DNA from: Corynebacterium nuruki S6-4
GTDB taxonomy: Bacteria > Actinomycetota > Actinomycetes > Mycobacteriales > Mycobacteriaceae
Direction of reading: 5' to 3'
Assembly: GCF_007970465.1 (NCBI RefSeq)
Contig: NZ_CP042429.1
Span: forward strand, 2,418,001 to 2,482,000
Length of the DNA stretch: 64,000 nt
How positions within the stretch are numbered: position 1 is the first letter of the stretch; each line of letters begins with the position of its first letter. The position numbers were made by a program, and so were the translations under genes. The notes beneath the pieces were generated by a model. The model searched no databases, was not told where the DNA came from, and worked only from the letters and a program-made list of their open reading frames with translations. Shown piece by piece: positions 9,004 to 17,288 of this stretch.

Positions 9004-9585
9004 ATGCACGACGCGACTCTCGAGGACCTGATCGCCGAACTGGACGCCGGCCACCTCATCCCCGGTGATTCCCCGCTGCACCGGGCGATGCACCGGCAGT
9101 CCCAGGAGGCCATCCGCATCGCCACGGAACTCAACGGGACCTACCACGACGAGGCGGGCGTCCGTGCCCTGCTCAGCGAGCTGGTCGGTTACGAGGTGGA
9201 CGTCACCGTCGGCCTGTTCCCGCCGTTCACCAGCGATTTCGGACGCAATATCCGGCTCGGACGGCACGTGTTCATCAACTCCGGGTGCCGGTTCCAGGAT
9301 CAGGGCGGCATCACCCTCGGCGACGGTGCGCTCATCGGTCACAACACAGTCATCGCCACCCTGAACCATGCGATGGATCCGGCTCGGCGGGCCGATCTGG
9401 AACCTGCACCCGTGGTGATCGGGAAGGACGTGTGGATCGGGTCGAGCTCGGTGATCACGCCCGGTGTCACCATCGGTGACGGTGCGGTGATCGGTGCCGG
9501 GTCCGTGGTGACCAGGGATATCCCGGCCGGTATGGTGGCCGTCGGCTCGCCGGCGAAGGTGGTCCGGGCGGTCATGACCGGGTAG
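9004..9585 (+). CDS. maltose/galactoside O-acetyltransferase-like (left-handed beta helix)
   Basis: A 193-residue acetyl-CoA dependent sugar O-acetyltransferase of the LacA/Maa/NodL type. An N-terminal helical segment is followed from about residue 70 by hexapeptide repeats (IRLGRHVFINSGC, ITLGDGALIGHN, VVIGKDVWIGSSSVI, VTIGDGAVIGAGSVVTRD). The catalytic His is in TLNHAMD near residue 122, and the family end motif GSPAKVVR is present. It starts 2 bases after the regulator stop, so it is co-transcribed with it. It is tail to tail with the reductase at 9592, six bases apart. The acceptor sugar is unknown. Confidence 0.85.
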   Translation: MHDATLEDLIAELDAGHLIPGDSPLHRAMHRQSQEAIRIATELNGTYHDEAGVRALLSELVGYEVDVTVGLFPPFTSDFGRNIRLGRHVFINSGCRFQDQGGITLGDGALIGHNTVIATLNHAMDPARRADLEPAPVVIGKDVWIGSSSVITPGVTIGDGAVIGAGSVVTRDIPAGMVAVGSPAKVVRAVMTG

Positions 9586-9591
9586 GACCGG

Positions 9592-10449
9592 TCACTTTCC
9601 GCTGTACACGGGGAACCCGGAAGACTCGCCGTAGTCGCGGGCGTCAAGGGTTTTCAGTGCATCCATGTCGGCGTCCCCGATGGTGAAGTTGACCTCCGCG
9701 TTGGTGCGCATGTGCTCTGGGTTCGCCGTCTTCGGCAGGGAGACGCAGCCGAGCTGCAGCGTGTAGCGGATGCACAACTGCGGCACGCTGACGCCGTACT
9801 TCGCAGCGAGTTCCCTGACCTGCGGGTTGTCCAGGATCTCGCCGTGGGCGATGGGGGAGTAGGCCTCCACGACGATGTCCCTGTCCCGGCAGTAGTCGAT
9901 GAGGTCGGCGGGGGTGTTGCCCGCGTGGACGAGGATCTGGTTGACGTGCGGGGTGACCCCGGCATTGTCGATGATGTTGTCGAGGTCGTGCTCGCGGAAG
10001 TTGGAGACACCGATTGCCTTCAGCTCTCCGTCTGCGAAGGCTTCCTCCAGTGCACGCCAGGCGGCGAGATTGCCCTCGTCGTAGTTTCCACCGCGGAAGT
10101 CGTCCCAGGGTTGCGGCGCGTGGATGAGCATGAGGTCGACGTAGTCGAGGCCGAGTCTCTCGAGGGAACCGTCGATCGCGGCGACAGCGCCCTCGTAGTC
10201 CTTGATCTCGGCGGCGAGTTTCGTGGAGATGAAGAGTTCTCCGCGGGGGACACCGCAGGTGCGCACACCCTCGCCGACGCCACGTTCGTTGCCGTAGGCC
10301 TGGGCGGTGTCGATGTTGCGGTAGCCGGCGGCCACGGCGTCCTTCACCGTCTGCGCGGCCCTGTCGTCGTCGATGAACCAGGTGCCGAGCCCGAGGACGG
10401 GGATGTTGGCGCCGGTGGAGAGGGTGAGTGTGTCCGTCAGTGCGGTCAT
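9592..10449 (-). CDS. aldo/keto reductase, 2,5-diketo-gluconate reductase type
   Basis: A 285-residue NADPH-dependent TIM-barrel reductase of the prokaryotic AKR5-like branch. The catalytic tetrad is visible: Asp and Tyr in NIDTAQAYGNE, Lys in FISTKLAAE and His in LMLIHAPQPW. GVSNFREHDL and the cofactor part LPKTANPEHMRTNAEV also fit. A TAGCCT box lies 6 bases before the ATG, so the message is probably leaderless. The same 21-bp site that lies beside the MmyB-type regulator is centred 55 bases upstream. The likely substrate is a small aldehyde or keto sugar, but it cannot be told from sequence. Confidence 0.88.
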   Translation of the reverse strand: MTALTDTLTLSTGANIPVLGLGTWFIDDDRAAQTVKDAVAAGYRNIDTAQAYGNERGVGEGVRTCGVPRGELFISTKLAAEIKDYEGAVAAIDGSLERLGLDYVDLMLIHAPQPWDDFRGGNYDEGNLAAWRALEEAFADGELKAIGVSNFREHDLDNIIDNAGVTPHVNQILVHAGNTPADLIDYCRDRDIVVEAYSPIAHGEILDNPQVRELAAKYGVSVPQLCIRYTLQLGCVSLPKTANPEHMRTNAEVNFTIGDADMDALKTLDARDYGESSGFPVYSGK

Positions 10450-10493
10450 GGCCCCAGGCTACGACGGCCTGGCGCACCGGGCAGGTTGAAAAG

Positions 10494-10514
10494 GTGCCCT
10501 GTCAGTACCTGGTT
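10494..10514 (-). promoter_or_regulatory. 21-bp operator, site 2 (aldo/keto reductase promoter)
   Basis: Exact second copy of the site at 8020-8040. Read on the minus strand it lies in the same orientation and almost the same place as at the regulator gene: CTGACA is 38 bases before the TAGCCT box here and 39 bases before TACGCT there. A matched position at two promoters argues for a shared activator or repressor. Confidence 0.65.
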
Positions 10515-10556
10515 CAGCTGACGGCAGTCGACCGGCCGGCAGACCACCATGTCCTG

Positions 10557-10669
10557 TGGCAGCGCATCTGGCGTTGCGGCAGGCCAACCTGCGTTGCGGC
10601 AGGCCAAAAGTCGCCGGATCGCCGAGGTGAACGACGTTTTCGCCTGCAACCTGACCAGATGCGCTGCCA
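10557..10669 (+). repeat. hairpin element family A, copy 2 (113 bp)
   Basis: Same length, same 15-bp terminal inverted repeats and same orientation as copy 1 at 5463-5575. The inner stem is clearer here: GCAGGCCAAAA pairs with TTTTCGCCTGC. It lies between divergent genes (9592 and budA), so a terminator role does not fit all copies. Confidence 0.8.
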
Positions 10670-10785
10670 CCGGCCCGCCGGATGATGTCGGGCGGTGACC
10701 GGACGGCCACCCGTGGCGTCCTGTCACGGAGATCACGGCCGCAGGGGGAGGTGGTCCGACCACCCGCGGCGTTACGCTGGGGACC

Positions 10786-11517
10786 ATGAACGACAGTCCC
10801 GTGACCCGGCACACGATCTTTCAGAACTCCCTCATGTCCGCACTGCTCGACGGCATCTACGACGGGGAAATGTCCGTCGGCGAGCTGCTCGGCAAGGGCA
10901 ACTTCGGCCTCGGCACCTTCGACGCCCTCGACGGGGAGATGGTGATCATCGACGGTATCTGCTACCAGCTGCGCCACGACGGCACCGCCACCCGCGCCGA
11001 CCTGGAGCAGCATTCCCCCTATTCCGTCTGCACCAACTTCGTGCCGCGGATCCGTCGCCGCGCCCCGGAGAACATCCGCCGTAAGGACCTCTCCACCTTC
11101 ATCGACGACATGACGCCCTCGGCGAACTACATGTACGCCGTGCGCATCACCGGCACGTTCTCCGACGTCACCACCCGCACCGTCGTCCGCCAGGAGAAGC
11201 CGTACCCGCCGATGACCCAGGCCGTCGGCGACGATGCCGAACAGCACTTCACCGACATCTCCGGTGTCATCGCCGGCTTCCGCACCCCGATCTACGAGAA
11301 GAACATCTCGGTCCCGGGCTGCCACGTCCACTTCATCGACGATTCCCGCACCACCGGCGGCCACGTCCTCGACTTCACCCTGACCGAGGGGAAGATCGAG
11401 CTGTGCCCGGGCACCGACCTGGATCTTCGACTGCCGTTGACCTCGGCCTTCTCGAACGCGAACCTCGACCCCGAGGATCTCGACGAGCAGATCCACGCCA
11501 CCGAGATCAAGGGATGA
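10786..11517 (+). CDS. budA: alpha-acetolactate decarboxylase
   Basis: This enzyme converts alpha-acetolactate to acetoin and CO2, draining pyruvate to a neutral product. The protein has 243 residues, the usual size. Typical features are YQLRHDGTATRA in the N-terminal half and the zinc site with two histidines in GCHVHFIDD near residue 185, followed by GGHVLDF. A TACGCT box lies 7 bases before the ATG, which indicates a leaderless message. The next gene starts 4 bases after the stop. No acetolactate synthase or butanediol dehydrogenase gene is nearby, so the substrate must come from elsewhere, probably from branched-chain amino acid synthesis. Confidence 0.93.
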   Translation: MNDSPVTRHTIFQNSLMSALLDGIYDGEMSVGELLGKGNFGLGTFDALDGEMVIIDGICYQLRHDGTATRADLEQHSPYSVCTNFVPRIRRRAPENIRRKDLSTFIDDMTPSANYMYAVRITGTFSDVTTRTVVRQEKPYPPMTQAVGDDAEQHFTDISGVIAGFRTPIYEKNISVPGCHVHFIDDSRTTGGHVLDFTLTEGKIELCPGTDLDLRLPLTSAFSNANLDPEDLDEQIHATEIKG

Positions 11518-11521
11518 CACA

Positions 11522-12490
11522 CTGACCACCTCCGCTCCCGGCCCCGGTGCCCCGGACCCCGCCCCTGCCCCGGACCCGGCCCCGGACCAGCCGGCGTCCT
11601 GGCGGCGCGTCCCGGTCCGCGCCGTCAGACGCTTCTTCGACGAGGACTTCGTCGACCTCGTCGGCAGTCTCGCCTTCCGCTCGATGCTCGCCCTGTTTCC
11701 CGGGCTCATCGCCCTGGTCTCGATCCTGGGCCTGTTCGGCCAGAGCGAGGACTCGGTGCTCCGCCTGCTCAACCAGATCGAGGAGGTCACCCCGGAGCAT
11801 TCCTGGGAGTCGGTGCGTCCGGTGCTGGAGAACATCCTGCGCGCGCCGCAGGCGGGGCTGGGCCTGGTCCTCGGCCTGCTCACCACCCTGTGGACGGTCT
11901 CCGGGTACATCAAGACGTTCAGCCGCACGATGAACGCGGTGTACGGGATCGTCGAGCAGCGGGGCATCTTCCGGTGGAATGTGCAGATGTATCTGCTGAC
12001 CGGCCTGTTCCTGCTGCTGGCCGCCGTCGGGTTCGTCGGCGCGGTGCTCTCCGGGCCGGTCGCCGAGGCGGTCGGTGAACTCATCCACCTGGAGACCGCG
12101 GTGATCACCGTGTGGCGGTACGTCCGCTGGGTGGTGGTGGTCCTCGTCGTGGTGCTGCTGGTCGGGATGCTCTACCGCATCACCCCGGATGTGCGGTTGC
12201 GCCGTACCTGGGGCGGACGCCGGTTCCCGTGGTTCCTGTTCTGGCTGCGCTGGTTCACGGTCGGGGCGTCCCTCGCCATCGTCGCGACGGTGGCGGCGAC
12301 GATGCTCTTCTTCCTCTATGTGGCGAAGGCCGGGTCGTTCAACGTGACCTACGGGGCGCTGGCCGGCGTCGTCGTGCTGATGGTGTGGCTCTTCCTCATC
12401 AACGCGGCGCTGGTGTTCGGCGCGCTGATCGACAACGAGGTCGTCAGGCGGCGCCGTCGCCGTGCCGGGCTCCCGGACCGGGCGTCCTAA
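11522..12490 (+). CDS. YihY/virulence factor BrkB family membrane protein (paralogue 1, CTG start)
   Basis: A roughly 322-residue inner-membrane protein with six hydrophobic helices. The family signature RSMLALFPGLIALVSILGLFG is near residue 55, and GSFNVTYGALAGVVVLMVW near the end. The first ATG in frame (11684) would cut off this conserved start. The codons upstream read RRVPVRAVRRFF, which matches the paralogue at 22110. The only start-like codon between budA and this stretch is CTG at 11522, seven bases after AAGGGA and followed by TTSAPGPG. A CTG start is therefore proposed. Function is unknown; it may be co-transcribed with budA. Its stop overlaps the convergent hydrolase stop by four bases. 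Confidence 0.8.
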   Translation: MTTSAPGPGAPDPAPAPDPAPDQPASWRRVPVRAVRRFFDEDFVDLVGSLAFRSMLALFPGLIALVSILGLFGQSEDSVLRLLNQIEEVTPEHSWESVRPVLENILRAPQAGLGLVLGLLTTLWTVSGYIKTFSRTMNAVYGIVEQRGIFRWNVQMYLLTGLFLLLAAVGFVGAVLSGPVAEAVGELIHLETAVITVWRYVRWVVVVLVVVLLVGMLYRITPDVRLRRTWGGRRFPWFLFWLRWFTVGASLAIVATVAATMLFFLYVAKAGSFNVTYGALAGVVVLMVWLFLINAALVFGALIDNEVVRRRRRRAGLPDRAS

Positions 12491-14112
12491 CTCACCGGAC
12501 GCCCCGGCGCCGCGGTCACGTCGGTGTGCCCGGTGCGCAGGTACTCCAGCACCGCGGCGTCCACGACGTCGTTGCCCATCCCGAACTGGCCGTGACCGGG
12601 GCCGTCGACGGTGATGACGTGGCTGCCCATCGCCTCGGCGAGCGGACCGTGGTTCGGATAGGGGGTCTGCGGGTCGCGGGTGCCCTGGAGCTGCAGCGGC
12701 CGGGTGGCGAGACCGTCGCCGGAGACGTCGACGACCGGGGCGTCCGGCGTGATGCCGGAGCAGGCGGCGCCGGAGGTGAAGGTCGCGCCGGCGGACTGGA
12801 ACGGGTCGCCGGTGACGAAACCGTTCCACAGGTAGCCGGGCACCGCCGCGGGGTCGGCCGCGACCCGGTTCTCGTTGCACATCACCAGCAGCTGCATGTT
12901 GGACGCCGTGGCGGCGTCGTCCTCGGAGAAGGCCTCGGTGAGGTCATCGGCGTCCGGCCGCTCGGCGGTGCCGTTGATGAGCTCGGCGAGCGCACCCCAC
13001 TGGTTCGGCTGCGGCACGGTGATCCGGGTCAGGGCGAGCGTCGGGGAGGTGGCCTGGACCGCACCCGGGGTGGTGAGCTGGCTGAACAGGCCCTCGAGCT
13101 GGGCCTGCGGACCGTCGAAGGCGGTGAGGACATCCGCGGCGGGCTGCCCGGCCCACTGCAGTCCCGGCGGCAGGTCACCGATCTCGGCGGGCGGCGGGAC
13201 GACGGTCGGGTTCGTGCCGGATTCCTCGACGACCACCCGCGACCAGGCGCGGTAGACGGCCAGGGGAGTGGTGCCGAGGTGGTAGGTCGCGTCATTGTCG
13301 GCGACCCAGGTGAGGAAGTCGTGGAGGGCGCCGATGTACCCGTCGGTCTGGGCGCCCATCACACCGTTCCAGGCGAGGCGGGGGTCGTAGCCCGAGTCGA
13401 GGACGAGCCGGTCGGTGTGGTCCGGGTGCAGGGTGGCGTAGGTGGAGGTCAGCTGGGTGCCGTAGCTCAGGCCGAGCAGGGAGATCCGGTCCTCGCCGAG
13501 GGCGGCGCGGACGTCCTCCCAGTCCTGGGCGGTCTCCCAGGTGTTCAGTGCGTCCGTGTACCCGGGCGTGCCGGTTTCGCAGGCTTCGGTGACGAAGGCG
13601 CCGTACTGCAGCTGCATGCGCACCGGATCCCAGCCGGCCGGGGTGGCGGAGCAGTCCACCGGGGTGGATCCGGGGAGGCCGCGGGGCTGGACGGCGACCA
13701 TGTCCCATTCGTCGGAGAGGCCGGCGGGCCACTGCATGGCGGCGCCGCCGTCCCCGCCGTCGCCACTGCCGGCGCCGAAGAAACTGTAGGCGTCGCCGCC
13801 GGGGCCGCCCGGGTTGCCGAACAGGGCGCCGCGCCGGGCGGCGGGGTCGGCGGCGGGGACGCGGACGAAGCCGACGGAGATCTGTTCCCCGTCAGGGTCG
13901 TCGTGGTGCATCGGTGTACTGATCCGGCCACATTCGGCGCGGGCCTCGGTCACCTGGTCGGGGCAGTTTTCCCAGGTGATCGCCCCTCCTGGGGCGGCGT
14001 CCGGGGCGGGGTCCGGTGCGGCGCCGGCGGTGGGGAGTGGGACGGTGGCGAGGCCGGCGGCGAGGACGCCGGTGGCGAGCAGACCGGGGACGGTCCGGTG
14101 CCGGTCGGGCAT
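12487..14112 (-). CDS. secreted alpha/beta hydrolase, tripeptidyl-aminopeptidase type
   Basis: A 541-residue exported hydrolase of peptidase family S33 (Streptomyces TAP-like). The signal peptide runs to about residue 32 (GLLATGVLAAGLATVPLPTAGA). The oxyanion stretch GNPGGPGG is followed by the nucleophile Ser in GLSYGTQ, Asp in LQGTRDPQTPY and His in DGPGHGQFG. The C-terminal TAP-like domain is complete. An AGGAG site precedes the ATG by 7 bases; the longer open frame upstream is not coding. It likely acts in the cell envelope or outside on peptides or acyl esters. It stands alone between two converging or unrelated genes. Confidence 0.88.
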   Translation of the reverse strand: MPDRHRTVPGLLATGVLAAGLATVPLPTAGAAPDPAPDAAPGGAITWENCPDQVTEARAECGRISTPMHHDDPDGEQISVGFVRVPAADPAARRGALFGNPGGPGGDAYSFFGAGSGDGGDGGAAMQWPAGLSDEWDMVAVQPRGLPGSTPVDCSATPAGWDPVRMQLQYGAFVTEACETGTPGYTDALNTWETAQDWEDVRAALGEDRISLLGLSYGTQLTSTYATLHPDHTDRLVLDSGYDPRLAWNGVMGAQTDGYIGALHDFLTWVADNDATYHLGTTPLAVYRAWSRVVVEESGTNPTVVPPPAEIGDLPPGLQWAGQPAADVLTAFDGPQAQLEGLFSQLTTPGAVQATSPTLALTRITVPQPNQWGALAELINGTAERPDADDLTEAFSEDDAATASNMQLLVMCNENRVAADPAAVPGYLWNGFVTGDPFQSAGATFTSGAACSGITPDAPVVDVSGDGLATRPLQLQGTRDPQTPYPNHGPLAEAMGSHVITVDGPGHGQFGMGNDVVDAAVLEYLRTGHTDVTAAPGRPVS

Positions 14113-14210
14113 GGGTTTCTCCTGACACGTCGGTGAGGGATTCATCGGCCACCGTACCTGGCGGCCTGTCCGATGACGTGCCGGGCGTGTCCGGAGAGGC
14201 GCTGCGCCAG

Positions 14211-14966
14211 CTAGCGGGTGGTGTACCCGCCGTTGGCGAACAACGTCTGACCGGTGATCCAGCCGCCGTCGGTGGCGAGGAAGAGGATGAGCGGGGCGAT
14301 GTCCCCGATCTCCGTCAGCCTCCCGCCGAGGCCCTGGGACTTGTGGAACTCCACGCGCTCCGGGGTCTCCTGACCGTAGAAGAACGGGGTGTCCATCGGG
14401 CCGGGGGCGACGTTGTTGACCGAGATGCCGCGCTCGCCGAATTCCTTGGCCGCGGCGCGCGTGAAGTGCTCGACCGGGGCCTTGCCACCGGCGTAGGTGG
14501 AGTAGCCGTCGGTGAAGGCCGCGAGCAGTGCGGTCACGAGGGTGATGATGCGTCCGCCGTCGCTGACGTGCCGGCCGGCCTCCTGGAGGAAGAAGTAGGC
14601 GGCCTTGGCGTTGACGTCGAACATGTCGTCGTACTCGTCCTCGGTGGTCTCCACGATGGGCTTGCGCAGCACCTTTCCCACGGTGTTGACCGCGATGTCG
14701 ATGTGGCCGAGTGCGGCCTCCGCATCCTCGAAGAGGGTCCGCACATTGTCGGGGACCGTGAGGTCGCCGGTGAGCAGGACGCCGCGGCGTCCGGCTTCCT
14801 CGACCGCGGCGAGGGTCTTCTCGGCTTCGGGCCGGCTGGACTCGGAGTTGTAGTGGATGGCGACGTCGGCGCCGCCGGCGGCGGCCTGGCGTGCCACGAG
14901 GGCGCCGAGGTTCTTTCCGCCGCCGGCGATGAGGACGGTGCGTCCGGTCAGGTCGTAGGTGTTCAT
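14211..14966 (-). CDS. short-chain dehydrogenase/reductase
   Basis: A 251-residue NAD(P)-dependent oxidoreductase of the classical SDR family. The cofactor loop is GGGKNLGALVA near residue 13. NTVGK stands at the NAG position. The catalytic region has Thr/Ser in IITLVTALLAAF, Tyr in YSTYAGGKAPVEHF and Lys four residues later, and PGPMDTPF is normal for the family. The ATG at 14966 is chosen over an upstream one at 15038, which would place the operator inside the gene. It is divergent from a TetR regulator, with two palindromes between them. The substrate is unknown. Confidence 0.9.
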   Translation of the reverse strand: MNTYDLTGRTVLIAGGGKNLGALVARQAAAGGADVAIHYNSESSRPEAEKTLAAVEEAGRRGVLLTGDLTVPDNVRTLFEDAEAALGHIDIAVNTVGKVLRKPIVETTEDEYDDMFDVNAKAAYFFLQEAGRHVSDGGRIITLVTALLAAFTDGYSTYAGGKAPVEHFTRAAAKEFGERGISVNNVAPGPMDTPFFYGQETPERVEFHKSQGLGGRLTEIGDIAPLILFLATDGGWITGQTLFANGGYTTR

Positions 14967-15000
14967 CGGAGGGGCCTTTCTCTGTCGGTGGGCCAGGTTG

Positions 15001-15047
15001 ATATAGCGACGATATATGAATATGTGGCGGCGATACAACCACTATCG
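15001..15047. promoter_or_regulatory. two palindromes between SDR and TetR genes
   Basis: ATATA-N7-TATAT at 15001-15017 and CGATA-N7-TATCG at 15031-15047 lie 30 bases apart (same helix face) in the 90-base divergent region. Both are sized like TetR-family operators and overlap the likely promoters of both genes. Autorepression and control of the SDR gene are inferred. Confidence 0.6.
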
Positions 15048-15055
15048 TGGAAAAC

Positions 15056-15715
15056 ATGACGGATTCCCGGGTCAAGCTGCTCACCGCCGCCGCCGATCTC
15101 ATCGCGGCCAATCCCGGCGGCGAGTTCTCGCTGCGCGCGGTCTGCGATGCCGCGGGCGTGAAACTGCCGACGCTGTACCACTTCTTCGGCAGTAAACAGG
15201 GCCTTGTCGATGCCGTTGTCGAGCACGGTTTCGACATGTATGTCCGGGAGAAAGGCCGGTCCGGGTCCAGCGGCGACCCAGTCCGGGACATCCGTGCGGG
15301 GTGGGACGCCCATGTCGCCTTCGGGCTGGCGAATCCCGGCTTCTACACACTGATGTACGGGACCGTCACTCCGGGGCGTGCCCCGGCAGCGCAGGAGGGG
15401 CCGTGGCGGATGCTCAACGGACTGACGGCCGAAGCGCAGCGGCAGGGCAGGCTCGTCGTGCCCGCCGGGCAGGCGGCGGCCCACATCCTCGCCACCAATA
15501 TCGGGGTGACGCTGCGCCAGATCATCCAGGAGAAGGAGGACCGGGCTCTCAGCGTCGCGGTGCGGGAAGGGGTCATCCGGGCGATCACGGGGACCTCGGA
15601 CGAGTCCGCGGTACAGCAGGGCCGGTCGCTCGTCGAGTTTGCGACGGCGCATCCGGACCGGCTGGGGGAGGCGGAGACCAGGCTCTTCGTCGACTGGGTG
15701 CAGAGGTTGCTGTAG
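15056..15715 (+). CDS. TetR/AcrR family regulator
   Basis: A 219-residue regulator. The TetR helix-turn-helix spans about residues 10-55 (FSLRAVCDAAGVKLPTLYHFFGSKQGLVDAV). The C-terminal ligand and dimer domain is typical, with a conserved NPGFYTLMYG stretch. ATG at 15056 is used; a GTG at 15047 would add MEN and sits in the right-hand palindrome. The gene is divergent from the SDR gene and most likely represses it and itself through the two palindromes. The ligand is unknown. The last codons run into a GC-rich spacer before the sulfur transporter promoter. Confidence 0.85.
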   Translation: MTDSRVKLLTAAADLIAANPGGEFSLRAVCDAAGVKLPTLYHFFGSKQGLVDAVVEHGFDMYVREKGRSGSSGDPVRDIRAGWDAHVAFGLANPGFYTLMYGTVTPGRAPAAQEGPWRMLNGLTAEAQRQGRLVVPAGQAAAHILATNIGVTLRQIIQEKEDRALSVAVREGVIRAITGTSDESAVQQGRSLVEFATAHPDRLGEAETRLFVDWVQRLL

Positions 15716-15799
15716 CGGCGCCGGCGCTGGCGCCGACGGCATCGGCGGAGACATCGACGCCCGTCAACGTGACCTTGTGCCCGTCGACGTTCCCGCGTA

Positions 15800-15830
15800 T
15801 TCTCCCCAGAGAACAAACAGACCGCTCTGT
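15800..15830. promoter_or_regulatory. paired inverted repeats upstream of the TsuA-TusA gene
   Basis: TTCTC-CCCA-GAGAA at 15800-15813 and ACAGA-CCGC-TCTGT at 15817-15830 are perfect 5-bp dyads with the same 4-base spacer, 17 bases apart centre to centre. They lie 20-50 bases before the start of the sulfur transporter and may bind a sulfur-responsive regulator. The regulator is not in the window. Confidence 0.45.
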
Positions 15831-15850
15831 CCATTTTCTCGGGAGATCCC

Positions 15851-17287
15851 ATGCTCATCACCGGACTCATCGTCGGTGGCCTGCTCGGCTTCGCCATGCA
15901 GCGAGGCCGGTTCTGCGTCACCGGCTTCCTCCGCGACATCTTCACCCTGCGCAGCTGGCGCGGCTTCACCGCACTGCTCGTCGTCATCGCCGTCCACGCG
16001 GTCGGCCTGGCCGCCCTGACCAGCACCGGGGTGATCACGCCGGAGTTCAAGGACTTCGCCCCCGCCGCCGTCATCGTCGGCGGCTTCCTCTTCGGCCTCG
16101 GCATCGTGCTGGCCGGCGGCTGCGCCTCCGGCACCTGGTACCGCGCCGGTGAGGGCCTCGTCGGCTCCTGGATCGCCCTGGTGATGTACGCCGTCTCCTC
16201 GGCGGCGATGAAGGGTGGCGCGCTCGGCGGCCTCAACGACTGGCTGCGCGGCTTCACCGTCAACGCCACCACCGCCCCGGAATCCCTCGGGATCAGCAGC
16301 TGGTGGTTCGTCATCCCGCTGGTGCTGGTCACCGCCGTGCTCGTCCGGTACTTCCTCGCCAAGGAGCGGGCCACCCCGGCGATGGCCACGCTGCCGCCGC
16401 GCAAGACCGGTCTGGCCCACCTGCTCACGGAGAAGCCGTGGCACGTCTTCGGGACCGCGCTGGTCGTCGGCCTGCTCGGCGTCGTCGCCTGGCCGCTGTC
16501 GGACGCCACGGGCCGCAACGACGGCCTCGGCATCACCACCCCGTCCTCCAACCTGGTCAAGGGCATCGTCAACGGTGGCGCGGACAACATCGACTGGGGA
16601 GTGCTGCTCGTCCTCGGTATCCTCGTCGGCTCCTTCTTCGCGGCGAAGGCCTCCGGTGAGTTCCGGGTGCGCGTGCCGGATGCCCGCCAGGCGTCCCGCT
16701 CGGTCGTCGGCGGCCTGCTGATGGGTGTCGGCGCGGCCTGGGCCGGCGGCTGCACCGTCGGCAACGGCATGGTGCAGACCTCCCTGTTCAGCTACCAGGG
16801 CTGGGTGGCGCTGCTGTTCATCGCACTGGGTGTCGGCGCCGCGGCGAAGCTGTGGCTGAAGCCCGACCAGCCGGTCAACAGCCAGGACGTCGAGGTCGCT
16901 GACGGCACTGACGGCACTGACGGCACGCCGGCCCCGTCGCAGGACGCCGCCCCGACCGCGGACCTGGGCGGTTTCGCCTCGGCGGTCGCGGTCCTCGACC
17001 GGCCGCTGGTGGCCGTGGGCGCCACGGCGAAGAAGGACGGACTCACCGATCTCGGCGACGGTCGCTGGGGGATGGACACCCTCGGCGCGGTCTGCCCGTT
17101 CCCGCTCATCGAGGCGAAGAACGCCATCGGGAAGATCGACGTGGGCGACGAGCTCGTCATCGACTTCGACTGCACCCAGGCCACGGACGCCATCCCGCGG
17201 TGGGCCGCGACCGACGGCCATGAGGTCACACAGTTCGAGGCGCGCGGGGACGCCGGCTGGGTCATCGCGGTGAAGCGCGGGCACTAG
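15851..17287 (+). CDS. YeeE/YedE (TsuA) thiosulfate transporter fused to a TusA domain
   Basis: A 478-residue membrane protein. Residues 1-340 are the YeeE/YedE fold with two inverted halves. The thiosulfate-contacting cysteines of the family are visible in GRFCVTGFLRD, AGGCASGTWYRAGEG and AGGCTVGNG. A linker with DGT repeats (about 355-375) leads to a TusA/SirA domain (about 395-478) with the active Cys in GAVCPFPLIEAKNAIG. Family knowledge says TsuA imports thiosulfate and TusA carries persulfide sulfur; the fusion would pass imported sulfur directly to a carrier. The ATG follows a GGGAGA site. The stop codon lies inside the 6-bp target duplication of the adjacent IS481 element. Confidence 0.93.
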   Translation: MLITGLIVGGLLGFAMQRGRFCVTGFLRDIFTLRSWRGFTALLVVIAVHAVGLAALTSTGVITPEFKDFAPAAVIVGGFLFGLGIVLAGGCASGTWYRAGEGLVGSWIALVMYAVSSAAMKGGALGGLNDWLRGFTVNATTAPESLGISSWWFVIPLVLVTAVLVRYFLAKERATPAMATLPPRKTGLAHLLTEKPWHVFGTALVVGLLGVVAWPLSDATGRNDGLGITTPSSNLVKGIVNGGADNIDWGVLLVLGILVGSFFAAKASGEFRVRVPDARQASRSVVGGLLMGVGAAWAGGCTVGNGMVQTSLFSYQGWVALLFIALGVGAAAKLWLKPDQPVNSQDVEVADGTDGTDGTPAPSQDAAPTADLGGFASAVAVLDRPLVAVGATAKKDGLTDLGDGRWGMDTLGAVCPFPLIEAKNAIGKIDVGDELVIDFDCTQATDAIPRWAATDGHEVTQFEARGDAGWVIAVKRGH

Positions 17288-17288
17288 G

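Noticed and set aside
12112..14136. A 674-codon plus-strand frame opposite the secreted hydrolase
   Set aside because: It is antisense to a gene with a signal peptide and a full Ser-Asp-His triad.
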